From Oscillospiraceae bacterium (GTDB lineage Bacteria; Bacillota; Clostridia; Oscillospirales; Ruminococcaceae), in contig JAAWDH010000010.1 in the NCBI GenBank assembly GCA_022793675.1, positions 62,001-126,000 of the forward strand: a DNA stretch of 64,000 nucleotides, read 5' to 3'. How positions within the stretch are numbered: the stretch's first letter is position 1; the number at the start of each line of letters is the position of its first letter. Below, in pieces: positions 50,601 through 57,694 of this stretch. The notes under the pieces were generated by a model. It did no database searches. It saw only the letters and a list, made by a program, of their open reading frames with translations, and was not told the origin of the DNA. The position numbers and the translations under genes are program-made.

Positions 50601-51208
50601 CCCACCCGGCCTTCCAGCTCGTTTAAAATATCGTAAAGCCGCAGCAGGTTCTCCTGCGCCCCCTCAAGCTTCCGCTCGGCTTCGGTACGGCGGTAGCGGA
50701 ATTTGGAAATGCCTGCCGCCTCCTCAAAGATTTCGCGGCGCTCTTTGCCCTTAGCGCCGACAATCTCGGCGATGCGCCCCTGGCCGATCATTGCATAGCC
50801 GTCCCGGCCAAGGCCGGTATCCATAAACAGCTCGTTGATGTCCTTGAGCCGGACAGCCGCGCCGTTGACCAGATATTCGCTTTCGCCGGAGCGGTAGTAG
50901 CGCCGGGTGATGATCACCTCGTCGCTGTCCACCGCCAGCGCCCTGTCCCCATTGTCAAAAGAAAGGGATACCATCGCCCAGCCCTGGGCCTTGCGGGAAG
51001 CTGTGCCGGAAAAAATAACATCCTCCATCCGCCCGCCGCGGAGGGTTTTGGTAGACTGTTCCCCCATCACCCAGCGGATGGCGTCGCTGATGTTGGACTT
51101 GCCGGAGCCGTTGGGGCCTACCACAGCGGTCAGCCCTTTATTAAAGGTAATCTTCGTTTTGTCAGGGAAGGACTTGAAGCCCTGGATCTCCAACGACTTT
51201 AAAAGCAT
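47627..51208 (-). CDS. smc: Chromosome segregation protein SMC
   Basis: ATPase core of the bacterial condensin, which loads at parS/ParB sites and aligns chromosome arms. The 1193-aa length is standard. The N-terminal ATPase half has VVGPNGSGKSNISDAIRWVMG (Walker A). Two long coiled coils (~170-500 and ~670-1020) flank the hinge (~520-640; GVHGTVASLLTVEEPYTLAIE). The C-terminal half has ALSGGEQAFVAIAIYFAI (signature) and PFCVLDEIEAALDDVNVARY (Walker B, D-loop). The order rnc - radical SAM - smc - ftsY is typical for Clostridia. Confidence 0.97.
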   Translation of the reverse strand: MLLKSLEIQGFKSFPDKTKITFNKGLTAVVGPNGSGKSNISDAIRWVMGEQSTKTLRGGRMEDVIFSGTASRKAQGWAMVSLSFDNGDRALAVDSDEVIITRRYYRSGESEYLVNGAAVRLKDINELFMDTGLGRDGYAMIGQGRIAEIVGAKGKERREIFEEAAGISKFRYRRTEAERKLEGAQENLLRLYDILNELEGRVGPLQAQSEKAAAFLKLSEEKKALEVSLWLKTLEQYRSALKGQENRWLIAKGEEERLAAAAEKLETEIAAAYDRRNGWAAKSDEYRRIRENVQARLAGLKADAAVRENELGHTLEGIREAEEALERQEESSKEADRQIAVWEDKAQGIRGALAALGDERAALRENQQALARQDKDAGERLTALTGRAQQIELDISRHNMAIAGLQGGMADEQLRLSQAGEELLAIEKQAADEAEALAELDGLLSEIAGHRDTLQNALAGYEMKLAGRQNRLDGLRERQQELALQQQEKLQRAKLLLDLEENLEGFAQSVRAVMRWKKNGSLAGVHGTVASLLTVEEPYTLAIETALGGALQNLVVEDEGTAKSCIRRLQQERAGRATFLPLTSIKGNMLQEQGLAGCPGYLGLGPELVKCDPRYEGVVRFLLGRIVIAEDLDAAGEIAKRFGYRFRVVSLDGQQVNAGGSFTGGSAARERGLLSRKNEAERLLQEGRALDGQKSALAAEADGLSAEIGRLKAEMKGVQDELATAGEDSIRFEGEKKRYLLSQPQLAKRRQQLAAQQADSAKRIADGKEKAAAAKVSLEGLAKEQAEVHGELARQQGQGDAFAKEREALLAALSDCSVREMGLQKDLDAALQNAKALREQKSSDKGAAAAQLKKKEELETKAKELQLARERMAGEEAAFSRQIEEYGERILQSGERQTEAEGEATKLRQQAGELSAQKERAAGELARLSEQKLAAQKDYDGIIQKLWEEYELTRSEAAAIALEIPDPAAAARELAGLKNQIKALGNVNLSAIEEYKEVSERYRFLKAQVDDAANARDELLGLIDGLTGEMERIFKESFTSVNRHFGEIFQQLFDGGSASLQLDDPNDVLNCGIEIFVQPPGKIIKNLAALSGGEQAFVAIAIYFAILAVRPAPFCVLDEIEAALDDVNVARYAAYLKGLCSRTQFILITHRRGTMEEADVLYGVTMQEQGVSKLLELKVAELSAGLMAGQADS

Positions 51209-51232
51209 GAACGTTACCCTTTCTGCAATCAG

Positions 51233-52231
51233 TTATGGGCTGGCGGCCTGCTGCTCCAGCCGCCAGCTTCCCGGTACTGCCGCCCTGTCTTCGCGGATGG
51301 CAACTGCATACCCCATCCCCGCCCAGTGCCGCAGATTCTGTTTTTGGTGCCCCGCTGTCCGGGAACGGTCTTTGGGGTGCACCCACAACGTCAGCGCCGC
51401 CCCTTCCGGGAAACCTGCCAGCGCCTTGTCTACAGCCTCCTGAATGGCCGCCCCCTCACAGAGTTCCCGGAAGGCCGGGTGGTACGGCCCCGCCAGCAGG
51501 TTTTCTTCCAGCGAGCGCTCGGCCTGCAGCCCTACCCGGATTACCTTGACGCCAGCCTTTTTAAAGATCTCCATCAGCGCGGCGCACTGCCTGACTGCCT
51601 CTTCAAGCGTCAGCGGCTGATACTGTCCCGCCAGAAACAGTTCCGCCATCCGCGTGCCTTTCAGCGTAAGCGCAGGGTAGATGCGCACCGTCGCCGGCTT
51701 TAAGGCTATCAGCCGCTCCGCCGTCCTGGCAGCGCCGCCTTCCTGCTCACCCGGCAGCCCGACCATCATCTGCACCCCCAGCTCCAAGCCGGCGCTGTGG
51801 ATCAGCGCTGCGGCCTGTATCACACCAGCAGCGGTATGCCCCCGGCCGTTAAGCGCCAGCACCCGGTCGTCCATCGACTGGGCCCCAAGCTCCACCGCCC
51901 GCACTTGGTAATGCTTCAAAATAGCCAAAACCTCGCCATCAATGCCGTCGGGCCGGGTCGAACAGCGGATGCCCGCCGCCTTCCCCGCCGCTACAAACGG
52001 ATAAGCCGCCTCCAAAAAAGCCGCCATTTCCGTCCGGGGCAGGCAGGTGAAGCTGCCGCCAAAAAAGGCAATCTCTGTCCCCGGCGGCTGGGGATGCAAA
52101 AAAGCCCTTTCCAAGGCCGCGGAAACCTCTGCCGCCGTCACCGGTTCGCCCTGTCCCGAAACCGCCCGCTGGTCGCAGAAGCTGCAGCGGTGGCGGCAGC
52201 CCTTATGGGGAATGAAAAAGGCGATGCTCAC
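51233..52231 (-). CDS. Elp3-like radical SAM protein, 332 aa
   Basis: The cluster-binding motif is CRHRCSFC (CxxxCxxC) near the start, followed by the SAM-binding stretch IAFFGGSFTCLPR and the Elp3-type ELGAQSMDDRVLALNGRGHT and GVQMMVGLPGEQEG. The C-terminal part differs from tRNA-modifying Elp3, and no acetyltransferase domain is present. A gene of this type between rnc and smc is common in Clostridia, but its substrate is not known to me. It starts with GTG overlapping the rnc stop. Confidence 0.88.
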   Translation of the reverse strand: MSIAFFIPHKGCRHRCSFCDQRAVSGQGEPVTAAEVSAALERAFLHPQPPGTEIAFFGGSFTCLPRTEMAAFLEAAYPFVAAGKAAGIRCSTRPDGIDGEVLAILKHYQVRAVELGAQSMDDRVLALNGRGHTAAGVIQAAALIHSAGLELGVQMMVGLPGEQEGGAARTAERLIALKPATVRIYPALTLKGTRMAELFLAGQYQPLTLEEAVRQCAALMEIFKKAGVKVIRVGLQAERSLEENLLAGPYHPAFRELCEGAAIQEAVDKALAGFPEGAALTLWVHPKDRSRTAGHQKQNLRHWAGMGYAVAIREDRAAVPGSWRLEQQAASP

Positions 52232-52944
52232 AGGTCGTAACCCATCAGCTTGAGGGCCTCCCTGGCAGCGTTCTGCTCGGCCTGCTTTTTGCTGCTGCCC
52301 TCGCCGCAGCCGATGACGTTGGAGTTCAAAAGCACCTGGGCCGTGAAAACCTTAGCATGGTCAGGCCCCCGCTCCTCAACCATCACATACTCGATCTTTT
52401 CCTCGCGGTTCTGCTGGATAATCTCCTGAAGCGCCGTCTTATAATCAGCCAGCGCGTGCAGGCCGCGGGTATCCAGCGTTTTAGGGATAAACCCCATGAC
52501 AAAGCGCTGGGCAGGCTCGTAACCGCTGTCGAGATAAATCGCCGCGATCAGCGCCTCGAAGGCGTCGGCGAGGATCGACGGCCGCCGCCGCCCGCCGGTC
52601 ATCTCCTCCCCCTTGCCCAGCCGCAGGTACTCCCCCAGCTGCAGCTGGCTGGCAAAGCCGTCCAGCGCCTTTTCGCAGACTAGACTTGCCCGCAGCTTGG
52701 TCAGCTCCCCCTCTGGCACATCCTTAAAAGTCAAAAATAGATGTTTGGCCACAATCACCGACAAAACCGAATCGCCCAGGAATTCCAGCCGTTCATTGTT
52801 TTTGCCGTGCTTTTTGCCCTCGTTGGCAAACGAGGAATGGGTCAGCGCCTGCTGCAGCAGCCGCGGGTTTTTAAAGGTATAACCAATTTTCTGCTGCAAG
52901 TCAGAAAGCTTTTGCTGTTCCACTGCTTCTGTCAAATCAATCAC
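52228..52944 (-). CDS. rnc: Ribonuclease III
   Basis: Double-strand-specific endonuclease that processes rRNA and structured mRNAs. The catalytic domain (residues ~10-160) has NNERLEFLGDSVLSVIVA, the signature with metal-binding acids, and later DAFEALIAAIYLDSG. The dsRNA-binding domain (~165-238) ends SSKKQAEQNAAREAL. The 238-aa length is normal. The start is GTG. It overlaps the radical SAM gene by 4 bp. Confidence 0.97.
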   Translation of the reverse strand: MIDLTEAVEQQKLSDLQQKIGYTFKNPRLLQQALTHSSFANEGKKHGKNNERLEFLGDSVLSVIVAKHLFLTFKDVPEGELTKLRASLVCEKALDGFASQLQLGEYLRLGKGEEMTGGRRRPSILADAFEALIAAIYLDSGYEPAQRFVMGFIPKTLDTRGLHALADYKTALQEIIQQNREEKIEYVMVEERGPDHAKVFTAQVLLNSNVIGCGEGSSKKQAEQNAAREALKLMGYDL

Positions 52945-52951
52945 TCACTTT

Positions 52952-53566
52952 CTATAGCGGGCAGGCAGCCTGTTTTTGGAAAGCCTCGATCTGCCCTGCA
53001 AAAAAGGCCTTCACCGCCGCAACGCCCTCCTCTCGGAGCGGCCGGCCGGCAGCGTCTTCCACCATCTCGGAAATGCTATCCAACGGATACCCTGGGTGCA
53101 GCGGCCGCAGCGCCTCCCCCCGCAAGTAAAACGCCCAGCCCCTGGCCAGCCGTTCCGGCATCAGGAAACAGGCAGCCCCGCCGCCCGGGAAAGCAATCGC
53201 ATAACCGTTGAACCAGGCAGCCTCCACCCGTCCGCCAAGGCTTTGGGCCAGCGCGCTGTAATGCCTGACCATCTCCGCGTCGGTAAGTTCCCGCCCGCCG
53301 ACCCGGCGTACAAACACGCCCGGCTGCCTGGGGTCGTCCCGGGGCAGGGAAAGCAGATAGAGCGCCGAGTCGTTGGCCATCGCCGGCTTCTGGAAATGGG
53401 CCGCATAGCCTTTCGCTTTCAGCAGCGCATTTTCCGCAGGGTCGCGCCCTGCTTCCTCCACCGGCACCGAACAGGGCGCAGCCAACAGGGCAACGCCCAT
53501 CCCCTCAAAAAGAGGCGCTAAGGACGCCGGCTTGGCCGGGTTTTTGCTGCCAATGATGATTTCCAC
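52952..53566 (-). CDS. HAM1/RdgB-like non-canonical NTP pyrophosphatase paralogue A, 204 aa
   Basis: The start MEIIIGSKNPAKPASLAPLF resembles the (A/S)(T/S)xNxxK nucleotide motif of HAM1 proteins. DPAENALLKAKGYA is the family helix and MANDSALYLLSLP replaces the usual ADDSGLxVxAL. It lacks the C-terminal SHRxxA motif. The catalytic Asp pair is thus reduced to ND. It starts with GTG after AGAGGAAG, 7 bp upstream of rnc. With its HD neighbour and paralogue B it forms a possible nucleotide-sanitising cassette; the substrate is unknown and may differ from XTP. Confidence 0.75.
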   Translation of the reverse strand: MEIIIGSKNPAKPASLAPLFEGMGVALLAAPCSVPVEEAGRDPAENALLKAKGYAAHFQKPAMANDSALYLLSLPRDDPRQPGVFVRRVGGRELTDAEMVRHYSALAQSLGGRVEAAWFNGYAIAFPGGGAACFLMPERLARGWAFYLRGEALRPLHPGYPLDSISEMVEDAAGRPLREEGVAAVKAFFAGQIEAFQKQAACPL

Positions 53567-53603
53567 TGTAAACTTCCTCTCTAAGGGGCGCGGCAGCCCC
53601 CTT

Positions 53604-54191
53604 TCAAAAAGCGCCGTCCGCCTGTATCCCTAACTCCCGGCAAACAGACTCGAAGCGCTGCCTTTCGCTGGGCTTCAGCGGCGCTGCGGGATCGTAAAGC
53701 CCATGCTGGAGCACATCGGCGTCGACTAGGATTTCCTCAAAAGGAGTATGCCGCCCGCCCTTATCGCTATGGACATAAATAGCCGAAGCAATGGCGTCGA
53801 TCTCATCATCACTAGCAAGCCCCAACGCCTCCAGTACTTTCGCCGCGCAGGCTGCGCCTTTACGGCCGTGATCCTCCGTATCGCTGGCAATATAGCCGTA
53901 AAAATCGTGAAGCAGGCCGGCCATTGCCGCCAATTCGGGGGCTTCGCCCCGCCTTTTGGCCAGCAGCGCCGCCGCAAAAGCCACCCCGTTCAGATGCGCC
54001 AGCCCTTCCTGGAAATCACTGATGGGAAGCCCCGCCATAACCGCGTAAATCGCGCCGCGGAGCTTGCCGAGACGGCCCTTTTCAATAGGATTCTCCGCCG
54101 CTGTCCGCATCAGCGAAACAGCCGCCCTTACCCGTGCCGCAGCCACTTTGGGCCAACGGCTGCAACTGTCCTGCAACAACGCTTCATTCAC
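53604..54191 (-). CDS. HD-domain protein (probable phosphohydrolase), 195 aa
   Basis: The HD-type metal site is visible as LAHLNGVAFAAALLAKRRGE (first His), MAGLLHDFYGYIA (HD pair), DHGRKGAACAAKVLEAL, IYVHSDKG and ILVDADVLQHGLYD (last Asp). This order is typical of small HD hydrolases acting on nucleotides or phosphates. It starts with GTG after AGGAGG and overlaps the HAM1-like gene upstream by 8 bp. No closer functional name can be given. Confidence 0.82.
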   Translation of the reverse strand: MNEALLQDSCSRWPKVAAARVRAAVSLMRTAAENPIEKGRLGKLRGAIYAVMAGLPISDFQEGLAHLNGVAFAAALLAKRRGEAPELAAMAGLLHDFYGYIASDTEDHGRKGAACAAKVLEALGLASDDEIDAIASAIYVHSDKGGRHTPFEEILVDADVLQHGLYDPAAPLKPSERQRFESVCRELGIQADGAF

Positions 54192-54822
54192 CCTTTTGCC
54201 CTCCTTCTTCCATCATGCCAAGCAGCGCTGCCAACGCCCGTTCCCGGATACGCCTGCCGCGCAGCGCCGACGAACCGTCAGCCTCCCGTTCCGAAAAGTA
54301 CCGCCCGCTGTCCGCCTCCACCGAAATACAGTGAAGGGGCTTGCCCACCAGCAACTCGCCGCGGGGCTTGTCCGTGAGGTAAAACTGCCAGGAAAGCGGC
54401 TGGCCCTCGCGGTCATCGCCTGAAACCACCCGGCCATCAGGCAGCGCCGCGCCAAAACCGCTCACCCACTGGCAGAGCGCCTTCCCGCCCAACTCATGGG
54501 CAAGCGCCATATAATACGCAAGCATTTCCTCGTCGTCCATCCGCCGGCCCGCCGCCCTGCGGACATACAACCCGGGCTGGCGGGGATCGTCCGGCTGCAG
54601 CGAGAGGATGTAAAGCCCGGAATCAAAAGAAAGGGTTGGCAGGTTTGACGCTTCACAATAGGCCTTCGCCTTAATAGCGGCATTTTCGGCGGGCGAGCTG
54701 CCGGTCTCTTCCGGATCGATGGGGAACCTAGTGCCGCTTACCGCTTCAAAGCCCCGCCCTTGCAAAAACTGTGCCACTTCGTCCACCTTGCCGGGGTTGC
54801 CGCTGCCAATCAGGATCTGCAT
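54184..54822 (-). CDS. HAM1/RdgB-like non-canonical NTP pyrophosphatase paralogue B, 212 aa
   Basis: It starts MQILIGSGNPGKVDEVAQFL, with the SGNxGK nucleotide motif intact, and has SSPAENAAIKAKAY and SFDSGLYILSLQPDD. It shares the unusual DDPRQPG(L/V)(Y/F)VRR stretch with paralogue A, so the two arose by duplication. The standard C-terminal SHRxxA is absent here also. It lies directly after plsX (no gap) and overlaps the HD gene. In many Firmicutes acpP or fab genes occupy this place. Confidence 0.8.
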   Translation of the reverse strand: MQILIGSGNPGKVDEVAQFLQGRGFEAVSGTRFPIDPEETGSSPAENAAIKAKAYCEASNLPTLSFDSGLYILSLQPDDPRQPGLYVRRAAGRRMDDEEMLAYYMALAHELGGKALCQWVSGFGAALPDGRVVSGDDREGQPLSWQFYLTDKPRGELLVGKPLHCISVEADSGRYFSEREADGSSALRGRRIRERALAALLGMMEEGGQKGE

Positions 54823-55836
54823 TTACTCCGCCTCCGTTTCGCCCTGCTGCTTCAGCGCAGCCATCGCTTTAACGATCTCGCCGTTGACATCAGACTGGAC
54901 AAAATCCCTTGCCTGACGGATGGCATTCTTGAAAGCTTTGGCGTTGGAGCTGCCATGGGCCTTAATCACGGGCTTGGCTGCGCCCAAAAGCGGCGCGCCG
55001 CCGTATTCGGTATAATCCATCGCCTTTTTAAAGGCCTTAATCTGACCCATAACCAGCAGCGCCGCAAGTTTCCCTGCACCAGAGCCGAACATCCCCTTCA
55101 GCTTCTTCGAGAACATCGACCCCAACCCCTCAGTCAGCTTCAGCACCACGTTGCCGGTAAAACCGTCAGCCACTGCTACGTCCACAGCGCCTGCCGGCAA
55201 TTCGCGCGCTTCAACGTTGCCAGTAAAGTTGACCGGAGCCGCGCTGAGGGCCTTATACGCCTGGAGCTGCAGCTCGCCGCCCTTGGTGTCCTCACTGCCC
55301 ACATTGACAAGCCCCACGCGGGGGTTTTTGACCCGCAGTACCTTTTCCATATAGATGCTGCCCATCACGCCGAAGTGGGTCAGCGTTTCGGGCTTGCAGT
55401 CCAGGTTCGCACCGGCGTCCATCAGCAGATAGCAGCCGTCAATCGTCGGGATCGCCGTTGCCAGCCCGGCGCGCTTGACGCCCTTGATCCGGCGGATGAT
55501 AAAATTCGCCCCTACTGCAATTGCGCCAGTGCTGCCGCCGGAAACAAAGGCGTCGCCTTTCCCTTCCTTTAACAGGTTGAAAGCCGCCGCCATCGAAGAC
55601 TGGGACTTGGCCTTCAAAAGGCTTACTGGGTCGTCGTGCATCGTAATCACATCCGGCGCATGGGCAATCTCAATGCCGGAAAGGGAAATGTTATGCTGGG
55701 CGGCGGTTTCCCGAAGCTTTTGCTCGTCGCCGGTCACGATAATCCCGACGCCGTATTCCGCCGCCGCCAGCGCGCAGCCCTCCAGCACGCTGAGCGGCGC
55801 ATTGTCGCCGCCAAAGCCGTCTACAATAATTTTCAT
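54823..55836 (-). CDS. plsX: Phosphate acyltransferase PlsX
   Basis: Converts acyl-ACP to acyl-phosphate, the first step of phosphatidic acid synthesis in most bacteria. The 337-aa protein begins MKIIVDGFGGDNAPLSVLEG and has DDPVSLLKAKSQSSMAAAFNLLKEG, FVSGGSTGAIAVGANF, MDAGANLDCKPETL and ADGFTGNVVLKLTEGLGS, all typical. It sits downstream of a lipoprotein gene and upstream of the HAM1-HD-HAM1 cassette. Confidence 0.96.
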   Translation of the reverse strand: MKIIVDGFGGDNAPLSVLEGCALAAAEYGVGIIVTGDEQKLRETAAQHNISLSGIEIAHAPDVITMHDDPVSLLKAKSQSSMAAAFNLLKEGKGDAFVSGGSTGAIAVGANFIIRRIKGVKRAGLATAIPTIDGCYLLMDAGANLDCKPETLTHFGVMGSIYMEKVLRVKNPRVGLVNVGSEDTKGGELQLQAYKALSAAPVNFTGNVEARELPAGAVDVAVADGFTGNVVLKLTEGLGSMFSKKLKGMFGSGAGKLAALLVMGQIKAFKKAMDYTEYGGAPLLGAAKPVIKAHGSSNAKAFKNAIRQARDFVQSDVNGEIVKAMAALKQQGETEAE

Positions 55837-55887
55837 CGCTCAGTCCTCCTGGCAATCAGCGCTTATTTTCGTGAAGCCCCGATGCAG

Positions 55888-56361
55888 TCAAAAAATTGGT
55901 TCTGTCGCAGAGATGGTAAAAGAACCCTCCGCCTCCCTGCCCACCGCCTTGATCCGCCAACGCCCTATCGAAAGGTCGGCGGTCAGCGAAAAATCTTCGC
56001 CGTCATCGGCATTATAAAAAGTCTCCACCCCGTTTTCAGAAACCAGTATCAGCTTAAACGCCCCGCTCTCGATTTTGGCGCTGCCAGAGAGGGTAACCTC
56101 GCCAGGGACAGGGATTTTCAGCGAATCCCAGAGGGTTTCCGCACCAGTAAAAAGGCCGAAACTGCCGTTATAAACGGCGCTGTCGGAATCTGATTCTGTA
56201 GCCACTTTATGGTTTTTATAGGAAAAGCTGTCCGCCGCCATCAAGACCTTATCTTCACCGTCGAACATTGCCAGCTGAAGCTCCCTATGCCTGCCGCAGC
56301 TGCTTAAAAGGATCGCCAGCGCCGCTATCAAAACAAGCGGCTTGATGCGCCTATTTTTCAT
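55888..56361 (-). CDS. Predicted lipoprotein of unknown function, 157 aa
   Basis: A basic N-terminus and hydrophobic stretch end in the lipobox LLSSC (Cys22), so the mature protein should be lipid-anchored outside the membrane. The rest is a small beta-rich domain with no recognised motif (AMFDGEDKVLMAADSFSYKN ... SIGRWRIKAVGREAEGSFTI). The ATG at 56361 is chosen because it gives a proper signal peptide; the open frame extends into trmFO. It overlaps the trmFO 3' end by 11 bp. Confidence 0.75.
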   Translation of the reverse strand: MKNRRIKPLVLIAALAILLSSCGRHRELQLAMFDGEDKVLMAADSFSYKNHKVATESDSDSAVYNGSFGLFTGAETLWDSLKIPVPGEVTLSGSAKIESGAFKLILVSENGVETFYNADDGEDFSLTADLSIGRWRIKAVGREAEGSFTISATEPIF

Positions 56362-57694
56362 GCCCAGGCCCCCCTTCAGGGATCCCGGCCGCTTGGAGGC
56401 TGCCTTTGAGCGAGGCAACGGCCCGCTCTGCCAGCGCCAGGTAGCGGAGCCTTTTGTCCTTTACCCGTTCCGGCAGCGGCGGCAGAAGCCCCATACTCGC
56501 CCCCATTGGCTGGAAGTCCGATTCGGTGTTGACAATATGGTCAGAAAGCGCCCCCAGCATGGTATCGGAAGGCAGGACAAGCGGCGCAAGCCCCAGCAGC
56601 GCCCGCGCCAAATGGTGCCCGCAAAGCAGCCCGCTGGCCGCCGACTCCATGTACCCCTCCACGCCGGTCATCTGTCCGGCAAACCAGAGGTTTGGCCGGC
56701 CTTTCAGCTGGAAAAAGCGATTTAAAAGGCGCGGGGAATCGAGGAAAGTGTTGCGGTGCATGACCCCATAGCGGACAAACTCCGCCGCCTGAAGGCCGGG
56801 GATCATCGAGAATACCCGCTTTTGTTCGCCCCATTTCAGGTTGGTTTGGAAACCGACCAAGTTATAAAGGGTACCTGCGTTATTTTCCCGCCGCAGCTGC
56901 ACCACAGCCCAAGGCCGACGCCCAGTGCGGGGGTCGCGCAGCCCCACCGGCTTCAGCGGGCCAAAGCGGATGGTATCCGGCCCGCGCTTGGCCATAACCT
57001 CAATAGGCATACAGCCCTCATAGACCCGGAAGCCTTCATCGAAAGCATGGAGCGCTGCGCCCTCAGCGCCAACCAAGGCATTGTAAAAGGTTTCATATTC
57101 TTCTTTATCCATCGGGCAGTTAAGATAATCGTCTTCGCCGCGGCCATAGCGGGACGCTGCAAAAACTACGCTGCGGTCAATGCTGTCGGCCGATACAATC
57201 GGCGCGGCGGCGTCAAAAAAGCTCAGCCGCCCAGCCCCAGTCACCTGGACGATTTCCGCCGCCAGCTTATCGCTGGTCAGCGGCCCAGTAGCGATAATCG
57301 CCGGAGCGTCACCCAGGGCCGTCACCTCTTCCCCAATGATGCGGATATGGGGGTTTTCACGGATTTGTTGGGTGACCAGGTCGGAAAAACGATAACGGTC
57401 TACCGCCAGCGCCCCGCCTGCCGCGACAGCCGATTTCTCGGCGCAGGGAAGGAGCAGGGATCCCAAAAGGCGCATTTCTTCCTTCAGCAGTCCGGAAGCC
57501 GATTCCAGCCGGGAGGCCTTCAAAGAGTTGGAACAGACAAGTTCCGCCAAGCCGGGATACTGATGGGCAGGGGAATATTGTTTGGGCTTCTGCTCATAAA
57601 GAGCGACGGAAAAGCCGTATTTTGTCAGGATATTGGCGGCTTCACACCCCGCAAGGCCGCCGCCGACCACTGTAACCTCTCCCACCCGCATCAT
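56351..57694 (-). CDS. trmFO: Folate-dependent tRNA uridine-54 methyltransferase TrmFO
   Basis: Makes ribothymidine at position 54 of tRNA using methylenetetrahydrofolate and FAD. The FAD motif VTVVGGGLAGCEAANILTKYG is at the N-terminus. ELVCSNSLKASRLESASGLLKEE, with the catalytic-region Cys, and GQMTGVEGYMESAASGLLCG near the C-terminus are family hallmarks. The length (447 aa) is normal. Its ATG overlaps the topA stop (ATGA); a second ATG at 57691 is also possible. topA-trmFO is a common pairing in Firmicutes. Confidence 0.96.
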   Translation of the reverse strand: MMRVGEVTVVGGGLAGCEAANILTKYGFSVALYEQKPKQYSPAHQYPGLAELVCSNSLKASRLESASGLLKEEMRLLGSLLLPCAEKSAVAAGGALAVDRYRFSDLVTQQIRENPHIRIIGEEVTALGDAPAIIATGPLTSDKLAAEIVQVTGAGRLSFFDAAAPIVSADSIDRSVVFAASRYGRGEDDYLNCPMDKEEYETFYNALVGAEGAALHAFDEGFRVYEGCMPIEVMAKRGPDTIRFGPLKPVGLRDPRTGRRPWAVVQLRRENNAGTLYNLVGFQTNLKWGEQKRVFSMIPGLQAAEFVRYGVMHRNTFLDSPRLLNRFFQLKGRPNLWFAGQMTGVEGYMESAASGLLCGHHLARALLGLAPLVLPSDTMLGALSDHIVNTESDFQPMGASMGLLPPLPERVKDKRLRYLALAERAVASLKGSLQAAGIPEGGPGHEK

